NCBI GenBank assembly: GCA_029287875.1
Contig: JARFQH010000280.1
Coordinates: 1-50,727 of the forward strand
Direction: 5' to 3'
DNA length: 50,727 nt
From: Desulfobacteraceae bacterium
GTDB lineage: Bacteria; Desulfobacterota; Desulfobacteria; Desulfobacterales; SG8-13
Under the pieces are notes generated by a model. That model was not told the DNA's origin. It made no database searches and was given only the letters and a program-made list of their open reading frames with translations. Below are positions 8,383-18,161 of the stretch, piece after piece; position 1 is the stretch's first letter, and each line of letters starts with the position of its first letter. Position numbers and translations under genes: made by a program.

Positions 8383-11300
8383 CTAACGCAGCTCGATTTC
8401 GCGGTACGGTAGATCGAGTTGTGCGGCCAGTCGATCGAGATTTTCTTCCAGGGTCTGCACGCCGTTTTGGTTCCGGCCTACCGGAATCGTCTTATCCGCG
8501 ACCACAAACACTTGGATGCGCCCTGGGTCCAGATAGCGTCGCGCCAGGTCCTCGAGTTCAGAGGTACTGGCTCCAATGTAGGCGTCCTGAATTCGATCTA
8601 GCGTGTCCAGCGGTTCCCCGCGCATCCGGTAGCGGGCATACGTCGTAACCAGATCATGAGGCGTGTCGACGTTAAACACAAAACTGTTGAGTGATTCGAG
8701 GCGCTTGCGTTCCAGTTCGTCCTGTGGAATTCCCCGTCGAAGCTCCCGCATGATATCCACGGTCTCGGCGATCGCCATACCGGTTTTGTCACCCTTGCAT
8801 CCGATGTATCCGATCAATATCCCGGCATTCCACTTGTAGGTCTGGAAAAACCCTGCCGAATAGACCAAGCCCAGGTCATCCCTCAACCGGGTGTACATCA
8901 ACGAGTCGCTTCCTCCAAAAATGTCCGTCAACAGCCGCAGTTTCCAGAACGCAGGGTCCGATCTCTTGGGGCCACTCAGGTTCAGCACCACCTGTGACTG
9001 AACCTGACCCGCTTTGGGTACGAGGGCGAGAACGGGAGGGGTCGCTGATGGGTCCGCCAAGCGCCGTTCGGGTGCCCGGTCGGTGGGCAAACTCTTCATC
9101 AATCGTCCGACGCCTGCAACCGCGGCCTCCTTGGAGATGTCCCCGGAAACAGCCACCACCATGTTAGATGGGACAAAGTAGGTGCGCAGGAAACGCTTCA
9201 AATCTTCCCGCTCGATCGTCGGGATCGTTTGAAGCCCCTTAAGGGGATCACGGCCATAGGGGTGCCCGTTGAAATGCCAAATCGCCCCTTCACGCATGGC
9301 CACCGCCTGGGCGTTCTCACCCTGGCGTTTCAGTCCGATTAACGTCTGTTCCTTTACAACGTCCACCACATCGGACCGGAATGCCGGTTGAGTCAGGATT
9401 TCCTTCAGCAGGTCCAGCCCATTCTCCCATTCATCCTTGAGAACCGACAGCCGGATGGTAGTGTCTTCCTCGCCCACCGATACCGACACTTCGATGGCAT
9501 TATCATCCAGCACTTGGGCCAGCGCTTCCGGCGCACGCCGCGCGGTGCCGCCATTGACGAGGCTGCCGTTGATGAGGTCCGCCAACCCGGTTTTGGAGGG
9601 GTCAATGTCGACATCGCCGGCTTTCACCAGCAGGGTCAGGTCGATCATCGGGAGCTCGGTATCCCGCATGAAAAACAGGGTGGTGCCGCCGACCGTGGCG
9701 GACTCTGCTTGGGAATAGGCTACTTTAACGGGTTTACGCTCGAAAGAGAGCGGATGCCGCCAGCCCTCAGGAGTGGTGTAGATCGATTGATTGGAGAGAT
9801 TCACCGGAGGCGTGGTGCGAGCGGCAGCTTTGCCACCCACGGACCTAATTTCGTTATACTCTGACGGCGGTTTGTCCGGTTCACCACCGGGGATAACGTA
9901 GACACTGGTCTGGTTTTCGTTACGAATAGTGGACCGTGCCACGCGCTGTACATCCTCCGGCGTTACCGCGGCGATGTTGTCGAGGTAAGTGTTTAGATAT
10001 CGCCACCCGGTTTGAACTTCAAGGGTGGCCAACGTTGAGGCCAAGCTTTCATTGCTTCGCATCCGTTCAATAAAATCCCGCTGGTTGAGTTTTTTGATGC
10101 GCTCGAGCTCCCGGTCGGTGACGGGCTGGTTCTTTAGAACCTCGACCTCTGCCAGCAGCAGGTTTTCGAGGTTGCGGCAGGCGTCAAGGTAGGCCCGGCC
10201 TCTTTCCTCTTCCGTCTGGTTGTCGCTTTTGAGATTCTGCGGTTCGTTGGGCGATCCACCGAGAATCACCATTCCCCCATAGCGGTTGTCCGGGTTGGCG
10301 GCCCAAGCCTCGACCGCCAGACCCTTGTTGATCAGGTTTTGCGTGATGCGGGCACTGCGCCCCTGGCTGAGCAGCATGGTCATCACATCCAGCGCGTAGA
10401 AGTCCTTGGTGCCCATCAGGGCCCCATGGAAACCGATCCGCACCAGTGGGGTCCGGGCCCCCTTGAGATGCCGCACGCTGAGGCGCGGGCCTTCCTGGGG
10501 TGGTTCTTCCGTAACGGTTTCGGGACTGCGGGTGCCGTTCGGATATCTTTCGAAATATATTTTGGCGAGTCGGCGGGCTTTTTCAACAGTCAGGTCGCCG
10601 ACCAGGACGCAGACGGCATTGGTCGGATTGTAGTACCGGCGGTGAAACGCCATGGCGTCTGTGGTATTGAAGTTTTCCATATCCGATCGCCATCCGATGG
10701 TCGGATTGCGATAAGGGTGGGCGGTGTAAGCGGTGGCATCCAGATCGAGCCATGCGGCACCGGCCGGATTGTTGACATAGCGGAAGGCCCACTCTCGCTG
10801 GACCACCTCTTTTTCGACATAGAATTCGCGCCAGGAAGGCTCGAAGATCTGTTCACTGATGATCGAGAACCACTGCTCGAGCATGTCAGACGGCACCGAT
10901 GCGACATACTGGGTCTGGTCTTGACTGGTAAAGGCATTGATGCCTACGGCACCGTTTTTTCCCAGTTGGGAAGAAAAGGCCTGCGGCACGAAAATACTTT
11001 GGACCTCACTGCGCAGGGTGTCCATCTCGGCCAGCTTTTTTTGGATGAGCTCCCGATCGGGGTGGCGGGATTCTTCCTCCCGCAGAACCACCTGGTAGGC
11101 GGCTTCGATTTCTTTCTGGAGTTCCTGATCCTTGGCACGGTCCAATGTTCCGAAATTCTTTGTGCCTTTGAACATCATGTGTTCCAAAAGGTGGGCAATG
11201 CCGGTTTTGCCTGTCTCTTCGAGCGCCGAACCGGCCCGTATGGCCAACCGGACCGCTACCTGGGGCATTGCCGGGCGGTTGACTACCAAAAAGAGCATGC

Positions 11301-11421
11301 CGTTGTTCAGCGTAAATTCTTCGACATCAATGTTTGTCTCAAGGTTTGCTTGGGCGCGCGCGCCGAGAACGCTTGCCGTCAACAGCAGTATTGATAAAGT
11401 GATTCGCAGCAGTTGTCGCAT
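8383..11421 (-). CDS. M16 family (insulinase/pitrilysin-like) zinc protease, secreted
   Basis: Signal peptide MRQLLRITLSILLLTASVLGARA, HxxEH motif in HLLEHMMFKGT, two M16 halves. Confidence 0.93.
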   Translation of the reverse strand: MRQLLRITLSILLLTASVLGARAQANLETNIDVEEFTLNNGMLFLVVNRPAMPQVAVRLAIRAGSALEETGKTGIAHLLEHMMFKGTKNFGTLDRAKDQELQKEIEAAYQVVLREEESRHPDRELIQKKLAEMDTLRSEVQSIFVPQAFSSQLGKNGAVGINAFTSQDQTQYVASVPSDMLEQWFSIISEQIFEPSWREFYVEKEVVQREWAFRYVNNPAGAAWLDLDATAYTAHPYRNPTIGWRSDMENFNTTDAMAFHRRYYNPTNAVCVLVGDLTVEKARRLAKIYFERYPNGTRSPETVTEEPPQEGPRLSVRHLKGARTPLVRIGFHGALMGTKDFYALDVMTMLLSQGRSARITQNLINKGLAVEAWAANPDNRYGGMVILGGSPNEPQNLKSDNQTEEERGRAYLDACRNLENLLLAEVEVLKNQPVTDRELERIKKLNQRDFIERMRSNESLASTLATLEVQTGWRYLNTYLDNIAAVTPEDVQRVARSTIRNENQTSVYVIPGGEPDKPPSEYNEIRSVGGKAAARTTPPVNLSNQSIYTTPEGWRHPLSFERKPVKVAYSQAESATVGGTTLFFMRDTELPMIDLTLLVKAGDVDIDPSKTGLADLINGSLVNGGTARRAPEALAQVLDDNAIEVSVSVGEEDTTIRLSVLKDEWENGLDLLKEILTQPAFRSDVVDVVKEQTLIGLKRQGENAQAVAMREGAIWHFNGHPYGRDPLKGLQTIPTIEREDLKRFLRTYFVPSNMVVAVSGDISKEAAVAGVGRLMKSLPTDRAPERRLADPSATPPVLALVPKAGQVQSQVVLNLSGPKRSDPAFWKLRLLTDIFGGSDSLMYTRLRDDLGLVYSAGFFQTYKWNAGILIGYIGCKGDKTGMAIAETVDIMRELRRGIPQDELERKRLESLNSFVFNVDTPHDLVTTYARYRMRGEPLDTLDRIQDAYIGASTSELEDLARRYLDPGRIQVFVVADKTIPVGRNQNGVQTLEENLDRLAAQLDLPYREIELR

Positions 11422-11542
11422 GCAATAATCCTCCAACGAAATAATTCAGCTTACCGTCAAATGACGGTCCAGTATGGATTGAGTTTTGTGCCCTTGGCTG
11501 ACGATCTGATTTTTACTTTTTACGTTACTAAGATAGGAAACG

Positions 11543-12577
11543 TCAGGCACTTTGTAAACCGGGGTCGAGCCCGGAGATACCTTTGTCGCATAGATGCTCT
11601 GCCAGTTCGTTTGCCGTGAGCGTCGTTCCGAAACATCTCACATCTGCGCCAGACAACCGGGTTCGAATGGCATCCAGGTGGTAGGGGGTGCCCATCAGCC
11701 GCCTTTCCAATTGTGCCGCATGGCCGATGGTATTGATATTTTTTCCAAAACGGATGTCGACGATGCGGCCGCTTGCCACCGCGATCATCGTTTCCAGATA
11801 ACCGGCAGGCGTCCGACTGCTGCGGCGAATGCGAAAAGCCGGGGCCCTGCCGAAGTTCCATTCCCAGGACCGGTACTTTTCCCTGGAAAGGCGGCAAACC
11901 GAATTCCATACTTGGTCAGGAAGAGGGATTTTTTGCAGGCCCCCTTCCCGCTCGGCGATGCACTCGACCAGCTGTTGCTGAATCACATCCATGCCGGAGC
12001 CGGGAGGCAGATGATCTGAAATGTTGGTGACATCACTCGAAACCGATTGGCGTGCCCGTGAAATGACGTGCCCTTTGTTCACTTGCAGAGCCCGGCGCAG
12101 CCAGACGAGGTCGCTTTTCAACAGCAGGGTGCCGTGCAGGATGATCCGCTTGGTGTTTGAAAATTGCGCATTGCCCGATATTTTTTTACCGGCGACAAAC
12201 AGGTCGTTTTTGTGATTGAATTCGGCAGCCACGCCCAATTTTAACAGCGCCGAGCGGACCGGTTCGAGGATATGGCTGATGTCTTTCAGGCTTCGCCGGT
12301 CATGGTGCCGGATGAAACTGAAGTTCAGGTTTCCATCGTCGTGATAGACCGCTCCTCCGCCCGATATGCGACGCAGCACGTACAGACCGTGTCGGGCCAC
12401 AAAGGGCAGATTAACTTCTTCAAGGATGTTCTGGTGGCGGCCGACGATAACGGCCGGCTGGTTTACGTACATCATAAAATATGTTCGGTCCGGGTCGAGG
12501 TGGCGCAGGGCGCACTCTTCTATGGCCAGGTTGACGTGAGGATCGGACGTATTGTTGTTGTCAATCTGAAAAATCAT
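11543..12577 (-). CDS. lplA: Lipoate--protein ligase family protein
   Basis: MIFQIDNNNTSDPHVNLAIEECAL..., VGRHQNILEEVNLPF, VLRRISGGGAVYHDDGNLNFSF, KISGNAQF. Confidence 0.9.
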   Translation of the reverse strand: MIFQIDNNNTSDPHVNLAIEECALRHLDPDRTYFMMYVNQPAVIVGRHQNILEEVNLPFVARHGLYVLRRISGGGAVYHDDGNLNFSFIRHHDRRSLKDISHILEPVRSALLKLGVAAEFNHKNDLFVAGKKISGNAQFSNTKRIILHGTLLLKSDLVWLRRALQVNKGHVISRARQSVSSDVTNISDHLPPGSGMDVIQQQLVECIAEREGGLQKIPLPDQVWNSVCRLSREKYRSWEWNFGRAPAFRIRRSSRTPAGYLETMIAVASGRIVDIRFGKNINTIGHAAQLERRLMGTPYHLDAIRTRLSGADVRCFGTTLTANELAEHLCDKGISGLDPGLQSA

Positions 12578-12625
12578 CACGCGCAATCATCTGTTAAAAG
12601 ATTGTGAAAGTCAAAAGATCCGTTT

Positions 12626-13480
12626 ATGATGTATCTGATCGGCAATCCGACTCATGACACCCTCTCGATAAACAAGAAGACCGTTCAGGCCTTGGGAGGC
12701 ACCGTCTGGTATGCGGCGCTGTTTCTGGCAGGCTTAGGCCGCCGGGTGGCGGTTGTCGGCATAGGCGACGATAAAATAAAACGCCGGCTAGCCCGAGGCG
12801 GTGTGGATGTCCGGCATTTTTCCGATGCCGGGCCGGTGCCGGTGTTCGAGAACACTTACTCGGCCGGTATTCGAAAACAGAGAGCTTGGCCCGGCGGTGA
12901 CATTCAGCTTGCCGATGTTCCTCAAGCCGCATTCGATGCGACGGGTTTGCTGGTAGGCCCGGTTTTGCAGGAAGTCGATCCGGCCATCATGCGCACGCCC
13001 CGCTCAGGGTGCCTGATGCTGGACGCCCAGGGATTTCTCCGGCAGCTCTCCACTGCCGGAGACGTCATTCTTCGGATGACGCCCGAAGCCGAAACGGCGC
13101 TCAGGCATTGTGATATCCTGAAAGTCGACGCAAGGGAGGCGGCCGTCATCACGTCCACCGGTGACGGCGAAACCGCCGGGCGCGTTCTTCATCGGATGGG
13201 ACCGAAAATGGTCATCATCACCAGAGGCGCAGACGGCGCCCTTTTTTATGACGGGGCCCGCTTTACGCAGATCACCGCTCCGGTGGTAGACGTGGTCGAT
13301 CCGACCGGCGCCGGCGATGTTTTTTCGGCGGCTTTCCTGGTTCAATATATCGCATCCGGCAATCTTATCGCAGCGGGTCGGTTTGCCGTGACAGCCGCTG
13401 CCCTCTCGACCCGGGGTTTCGGTGCATCCGCCCTGCCTTCGGAAGCTGAAATTTCTTCACTGATGAAACGGCACTTTTAA
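12626..13480 (+). CDS. PfkB-family carbohydrate kinase
   Basis: C-terminal VVDVVDPTGAGDVFSAAFL signature and LGGTVWYAALFLAGLGRRVAVVG. Confidence 0.85.
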   Translation: MMYLIGNPTHDTLSINKKTVQALGGTVWYAALFLAGLGRRVAVVGIGDDKIKRRLARGGVDVRHFSDAGPVPVFENTYSAGIRKQRAWPGGDIQLADVPQAAFDATGLLVGPVLQEVDPAIMRTPRSGCLMLDAQGFLRQLSTAGDVILRMTPEAETALRHCDILKVDAREAAVITSTGDGETAGRVLHRMGPKMVIITRGADGALFYDGARFTQITAPVVDVVDPTGAGDVFSAAFLVQYIASGNLIAAGRFAVTAAALSTRGFGASALPSEAEISSLMKRHF

Positions 13481-13620
13481 ACTCCGGACCGTTACAGTTC
13501 CAAGCGGCACAGGCACACCCGACAAGACACGTGTTTTACCGTCCGGCAAAGTGTGCTATGGCTTCTCCGTCGGTCATCAGCATTGAACCCGTAATTCGGG
13601 CAAACCGAGAGGGGTTGGAA

Positions 13621-13755
13621 ATGGCGATGAAACGCTGGCGGTGTATCATTTGCGGCTATATCCACGACGGGAATGAGCCGCCGCTGATATGTCCAGTGTG
13701 CGGTGCACCCAGAGAACTGTTTGAAGAAATCACGATTTCAGAGGAGCAACCATGA
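13621..13755 (+). CDS. Rubredoxin-like small protein
   Basis: [37 protein letters not shown]; CxxCGY...CPxCG. Confidence 0.88.
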   Translation: MAMKRWRCIICGYIHDGNEPPLICPVCGAPRELFEEITISEEQP

Positions 13756-14984
13756 TCAGGATCAACGAAAATTATCTGAAGCTCAAAGCATCCTATCTCT
13801 TTTCAGATATTGCCAAGCGGGTGGCCGCGTTCCAGCAAACCCATCCGGAACGAGAAATCATCAAACTCGGCATCGGCGACGTCACGCGGGCATTGCCGTC
13901 GGCCTGTATTGAAGCCCTTCACCGGGCGGTGGATGAGATGGCCGATGACGACACCTTCCACGGGTACGGCCCCGAACAGGGGTATTCGTTCCTGCGCGAG
14001 AAAATCGCCCGCCATGATTATCAGGACCGAGGTGCGGACGTCGCTGCGGATGAGATTTTTGTCAGCGACGGGGCAAAATGCGACACTGGAAACATCCAGG
14101 AAATTTTTTCAACCGACATTAAAATCGCCATTCCCGATCCGGTCTACCCGGTCTATCTCGACACCAACGTGATGGCCGGACGCACCGGCGACTACAGCGG
14201 CGGCCGCTACGACGGCATCGTTTATCTGGAGGGAAACCGCGCAAACGGGTTCGTACCGGATCTGCCGACCGAACCGGTTGATCTGATATACCTCTGTTTT
14301 CCGAACAATCCCACGGGGGCCACGATCGATAAGCCCCGACTCAAGCAGTGGGTCGAATTCGCCAGAGCTCACAAGGCGTTGATTCTCTACGATGCCGCTT
14401 ATGAATCATTTATTCGCGACGATGCCATTCCGCGGTCGATTTACGAAGTAGAGGGGGCCCGGGAGGTGGCGATCGAGTTCAGGAGCTTTTCCAAAACCGC
14501 CGGTTTCACCGGCACACGCTGCGCCTTTACCGTGGTGCCCAAGTCCTGCCAGGCGTACACGAACACGGGCGCAGAGCATGAGGTCCATGCCCTGTGGAAC
14601 CGACGGCACACCACCAAGTTCAACAGCGTGTCCTACCCGGTCCAAAGAGCCGCCGCGGCGATATACGGCGAAGAGGGTCGCCGTCAGGCCAAAGAGATGA
14701 CCGATTATTATTTAAGCAACGCTGCGGTCATCCGCCGGGAGATAACGGCGCTCGGCTATGACTGCATCGGTGGAGAGAATTCTCCTTACATCTGGGTAGA
14801 CGGACGGACGGATTCATGGAAATTTTTCGATCTGCTGCTGGAAAAGGCCGGCGTCGTGTGCACGCCCGGGGCCGGTTTCGGAAAATGCGGCGAGGGCTTT
14901 ATCCGTATCAGCGCTTTCAACTCCGCTCAAAACGTCGAGAAGGCCATGCAGCGCATTTCTGAAGCGCTAAGAGAAGCCACATAA
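13752..14984 (+). CDS. dapL: LL-diaminopimelate aminotransferase
   Basis: [24 protein letters not shown]..., [45 protein letters not shown]. Confidence 0.95.
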   Translation: MIRINENYLKLKASYLFSDIAKRVAAFQQTHPEREIIKLGIGDVTRALPSACIEALHRAVDEMADDDTFHGYGPEQGYSFLREKIARHDYQDRGADVAADEIFVSDGAKCDTGNIQEIFSTDIKIAIPDPVYPVYLDTNVMAGRTGDYSGGRYDGIVYLEGNRANGFVPDLPTEPVDLIYLCFPNNPTGATIDKPRLKQWVEFARAHKALILYDAAYESFIRDDAIPRSIYEVEGAREVAIEFRSFSKTAGFTGTRCAFTVVPKSCQAYTNTGAEHEVHALWNRRHTTKFNSVSYPVQRAAAAIYGEEGRRQAKEMTDYYLSNAAVIRREITALGYDCIGGENSPYIWVDGRTDSWKFFDLLLEKAGVVCTPGAGFGKCGEGFIRISAFNSAQNVEKAMQRISEALREAT

Positions 14985-15020
14985 TTTATGCCGATCTCAG
15001 CCTTTGCATCCACGACACGG

Positions 15021-15050
15021 GTGCCCACGGCCACGCCATGGGCATTTATT
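15021..15050. terminator. Terminator-like hairpin downstream of dapL
   Basis: GTGCCCACGG-CCACG-CCATGGGCAT followed by TTTATT (stem includes two potential G-U pairs). Confidence 0.5.
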
Positions 15051-15381
15051 CAACAGGTTGCACAAGATCCAGATCGTCGTTGCCCTTGTTGCTTGATAGA
15101 TCACGATCTTCAAGGTTGCACCCGTTCTGAAGACAGAATTTTAAATATTTTTTTTCGGCTTCCTGGAAATCTTCTTCAGAGTAATGCTCCAGGTTTTCTG
15201 GGATGCGAAACTCCTTTTTAAGGTTCTGAATCAACAACTTTATGCCGGTTGTTCTGTCTGGCGTATCAGCCATTATGACCCTCTGATCATAAAAAGAGGT
15301 GAATGATAGGTTCTGCTCAAGAGGTAAATCCGTCAACAACTGCATTAGCTCTGCCTTACAGGCAGGTCTTTCACCTATCAC
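15046..15381 (-). CDS. Hypothetical protein (orphan)
   Basis: GTG start overlapping the upstream stop (GTGA); ...MADTPDRTTGIKLLIQNLKKEFRIPENLEHYSEEDFQEAEKKYLKFCLQNGC... Confidence 0.5.
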   Translation of the reverse strand: MIGERPACKAELMQLLTDLPLEQNLSFTSFYDQRVIMADTPDRTTGIKLLIQNLKKEFRIPENLEHYSEEDFQEAEKKYLKFCLQNGCNLEDRDLSSNKGNDDLDLVQPVE

Positions 15382-15683
15382 CCCTGGTAAATTTGATCGG
15401 CGATGTCGGTCAGTGTGAAGTCGATCCCGCCGGTTTTGAGCAGGCAAAACATTTTCCGCATGTATTCGGCGTTTTCAATAACGACCTCAACCGCCGGAGA
15501 AGATTTGGATAGAAAGTAACGGTGCTCTTCGAGAAGCCGGACGGATTCCTGGAATTTATCGACCAGCAGCGCCAACACCGAATAGTCGGACATGTAGCAG
15601 ATGGGCAAACATGCGCCGCTCAGATGAGGTAAGTCAACGGCAGCGAGATCCACTTCTTTCGGTAAGATCTGTAATTTTCCCAT
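15378..15683 (-). CDS. Hypothetical protein
   Basis: MGKLQILPKEVDLAAVDLPHLSGACLPICYMSDYSVLALLVDKFQESVRLLEEHRYFLSK...; GGAGAGAAT-type SD. Confidence 0.65.
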   Translation of the reverse strand: MGKLQILPKEVDLAAVDLPHLSGACLPICYMSDYSVLALLVDKFQESVRLLEEHRYFLSKSSPAVEVVIENAEYMRKMFCLLKTGGIDFTLTDIADQIYQG

Positions 15684-15754
15684 ATTCTCTCCTTTGGGCA
15701 TTTATTCAAAATTGGTTCCGTTCTAAAAAATTTAATTCGCTTTCTATATAGCTC

Positions 15755-16359
15755 TCATCGTAAAAGAAGTCGCCTGAGGGCCATAAATCCGATCAAAGCA
15801 ACGGCGGCTATGGCGGCTCCGGCTATGAAAGTGGCTGGTGCTGCGAAGCCTTCCCACAACCGGCCGGCGATAATACAGGCGAGAAGGCTGGCCACCCGCT
15901 GGCCAGGCTGAAAATGCCGAAAGCCGTTCCTCGCAGATCCTGGCGGGCGTTATCGGCTATCATGGCTGAAAGCAACCCCTGGGTCAAGCCCATGTGCAGA
16001 CCCCATAGGGCCGTGCCTGCGGCCACCGCCCAGCCGCCGTTTGCGACGGCGAATATCAGATCGGAGGCGATTAGGACAACCAAACCGACGGCCATCATAC
16101 CCGTACGGCCGATCCGGTCGGACAAACGCTCCACCGGGTATGCCGTCAAAGAGGTGACGACATTCATGAGGACCATCAAAGCAGGAACCATGAACATGCT
16201 GACGAAACCAAGGGCCCAGATCGTTTGGGGAATACTCTTCAATCGCCATTTTTCACCGGAAGCATCCGGTTGTCTTTCGGGTTTCATACGCTTGAAACTG
16301 ACGGTTTTGAGGGGAAAGTCATTCTGTTTTGAAAGTGCCCATTGTAAAGGTGCGTTCAA
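15755..16359 (-). pseudogene. Remnant of an MFS transporter (N-terminal truncation plus frameshift)
   Basis: SLTAYPVERLSDRIGRTGMMAVGLVVLIASDLIFAVANGGWAVAAGTALWGLHMGLTQGLLSAMIADNARQDLRGTAFGIFSLASG, then an apparent -1 frameshift; the other frame continues VASLLACIIAGRLWEGFAAPATFIAGAAIAAVALIGFMALRRLLLR*. Confidence 0.8.
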
Positions 16360-16476
16360 GACGCCGATCTTTACATCCGTATCGCCTACATGTTAAAGGG
16401 GGTGCTCTTCAATTAGCGGGGTTGCAGCTTCCAAACCGATAAAAGGCAACAACTCAAGACTTGTGGGGAGGCCCTT

Positions 16477-16959
16477 ATGGAGTCGTCCGAGTTTTTAGTG
16501 TCGGTGCAGAGTCGTTACTTTGAAGATTACGTGGCCGGCACAATCCATGAGTTCGGGACGATCACGGTCGAGGAAGATGAGATCGTCGCCTTCGGTCGGC
16601 GATTCGATCCCCAAGTTTTTCATACCGACCCCGAGGCCGCAAAATCAACAATTTACACCGGGCTTATCGCATCCGGTTGGCACACCGCTGCTCTGATGAT
16701 GCGGCTGTTCGTGGACAACTACCTGTCTCACGTGGCCAGCCTCGGCTCGCCGGGCGTGGACGAACTGCGCTGGATCCTGCCTGTGCGGCCCGGTGATAAA
16801 CTTTCTTTGCGGGTGACCATCACGCAAACGAACCGCTCACGTTCAAAACCGGACCGCGGTATTGTCCATTCGTTCATCGAAGTGCTGAACCAGGACCGCA
16901 TCGTCGCCATGAGCATGAAGGCCGTGAACTTTTTGCTCTGTCGCCCCTCTTTCCCCTGA
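16477..16959 (+). CDS. MaoC-like dehydratase domain protein
   Basis: RYFEDYVAGTIHEFGTITVEEDEIVAFGRRFDPQVFHTDPEAAKSTIYTGLIASGWHTAALMMRL. Confidence 0.9.
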   Translation: MESSEFLVSVQSRYFEDYVAGTIHEFGTITVEEDEIVAFGRRFDPQVFHTDPEAAKSTIYTGLIASGWHTAALMMRLFVDNYLSHVASLGSPGVDELRWILPVRPGDKLSLRVTITQTNRSRSKPDRGIVHSFIEVLNQDRIVAMSMKAVNFLLCRPSFP

Positions 16960-16989
16960 GCCGGCAAAGACCCCCGATCTCGGCAGCGG

Positions 16990-17616
16990 TCATGATGATT
17001 GCCTGACCAACGCCGTAAACATACCGGCCCCAATCAGAGCACTGCCGCCGCAGCGGTTGAACCATTTGTGTGCACCCTTTTTTTGAAGGACATCGCGCAA
17101 CCGTCCGGCGAACAAGCCATACATTGACGCATTCAATGCCGCAAGAATCAGGAATGTGGCCCCCAGGACGATGAGCTGGAAAGTTATCGGCGCACGGTGG
17201 TCGACGAACTGGGGCAGAAAGGCGACGAAAAAGACGATGCTCTTCGGATTCAAGGCGGTCACCACATAGGCACTCGTGAAGAACCGGCGACTCGATACCA
17301 CTGCCGACAATGATGGTAAATCTTGCTGCTTTGGATCGCTGCGCCAGAGTTTGATGCCGAGGTAAATCAGATAAACGGCGCCGATCCATTTGAGTATGGT
17401 AAACAGAGCAGCCGATGCAGCCAACACGGCACCAAGGCCCAGAAGAGAGAGAGCCATGGCCGTGAAGTCGCCGAGTGTCACCCCGGCGGCAAGCGGCAGC
17501 ACGGCGCGACGGCCGTGGCCGGCAGATTGGCTGATCACCAGAATGATTGTCGGCCCGGGTATCACCAGAACGATCATTGCCGCGATCACAAAGGCGCCGT
17601 AGGTTTCCAGATTCAT
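16990..17616 (-). CDS. LysE/RhtB family translocator
   Basis: VLVIPGPTIILVISQSAGHGRRAVLPLAAGVTLGDFTAMALSLLGLGAVLAAS...; NPKSIVFFVAFLPQFVD. Confidence 0.92.
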   Translation of the reverse strand: MNLETYGAFVIAAMIVLVIPGPTIILVISQSAGHGRRAVLPLAAGVTLGDFTAMALSLLGLGAVLAASAALFTILKWIGAVYLIYLGIKLWRSDPKQQDLPSLSAVVSSRRFFTSAYVVTALNPKSIVFFVAFLPQFVDHRAPITFQLIVLGATFLILAALNASMYGLFAGRLRDVLQKKGAHKWFNRCGGSALIGAGMFTALVRQSS

Positions 17617-17632
17617 GAAAAAGCTCCGTATA

Positions 17633-17659
17633 TGGAATTATTTCTTGCCGTGGCCCTTA
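17633..17659. repeat. Solo copy of the terminal 27 bp of the 29882-30046 palindromic element
   Basis: TGGAATTATTTCTTGCCGTGGCCCTTA versus reverse complement of 29883-29909 TGGAATTGTTTCTTACCGTGACCCTTA: 24/27 identical. Confidence 0.65.
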
Positions 17660-17878
17660 CATCGGGAACAACCGGATGGCGAACACCGCGGCCAGAAACC
17701 CGAAGGCAGCGGCGATGAGAATGAGGCGGGCGGTGCGGTTATTGACGAGGTTCTTTTTTTTATGACGTTTGAAGGCGGTGTAAAGCAGCTGTTTTTCGTC
17801 TGACGTGACCGCGGACTTGATGGGAAGCTTATCGGCCTTATTTTGATTTTCGTTTATGCGGTCTTTGATGAATGCCAT
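17657..17878 (-). CDS. Small hypothetical protein with C-terminal TM
   Basis: 73 aa, MAFIKDRINENQNKADKLPIKSAVTSDEKQLLYTAFKRHKKKNLVNNRTARLILIAAAFGFLAAVFAIRLFPM. Confidence 0.5.
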   Translation of the reverse strand: MAFIKDRINENQNKADKLPIKSAVTSDEKQLLYTAFKRHKKKNLVNNRTARLILIAAAFGFLAAVFAIRLFPM

Positions 17879-18051
17879 GGCTGGAACCTGAAATGAGAAC
17901 CGGTGATACGCACCTGTTCCCCATTTAAGCGATCTGTGTCAAAACTGGGCTCATCATATCAAAAGTGACATAAAAGTCAATGATTTCAAAACTTACCCAT
18001 TGCGTTTATTGGTAATTTCGGTGTATAGATGAATCTCTTAGCCCACGTTTT

Positions 18052-18083
18052 CTGTTCGTTGCATTTGATCGGTATACGAACAG
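18052..18083. promoter_or_regulatory. Inverted repeat CTGTTCGT-N16-ACGAACAG upstream of histidine kinase gene
   Basis: Perfect 8-bp arms, about 80 bp upstream of the start codon. Confidence 0.3.
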
Positions 18084-18161
18084 GATATCCAGTATGCAAA
18101 ACGAAGCTGTCCCCAATGTCCTCTTGAACGTCTCAACTTGTATGGCATCGAAAGTGTACCG

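Noticed and set aside
10339-11394. 351-aa plus-strand ORF
   Set aside because: Antisense to the well-supported M16 protease; a GC-rich shadow ORF with no recognisable domain.
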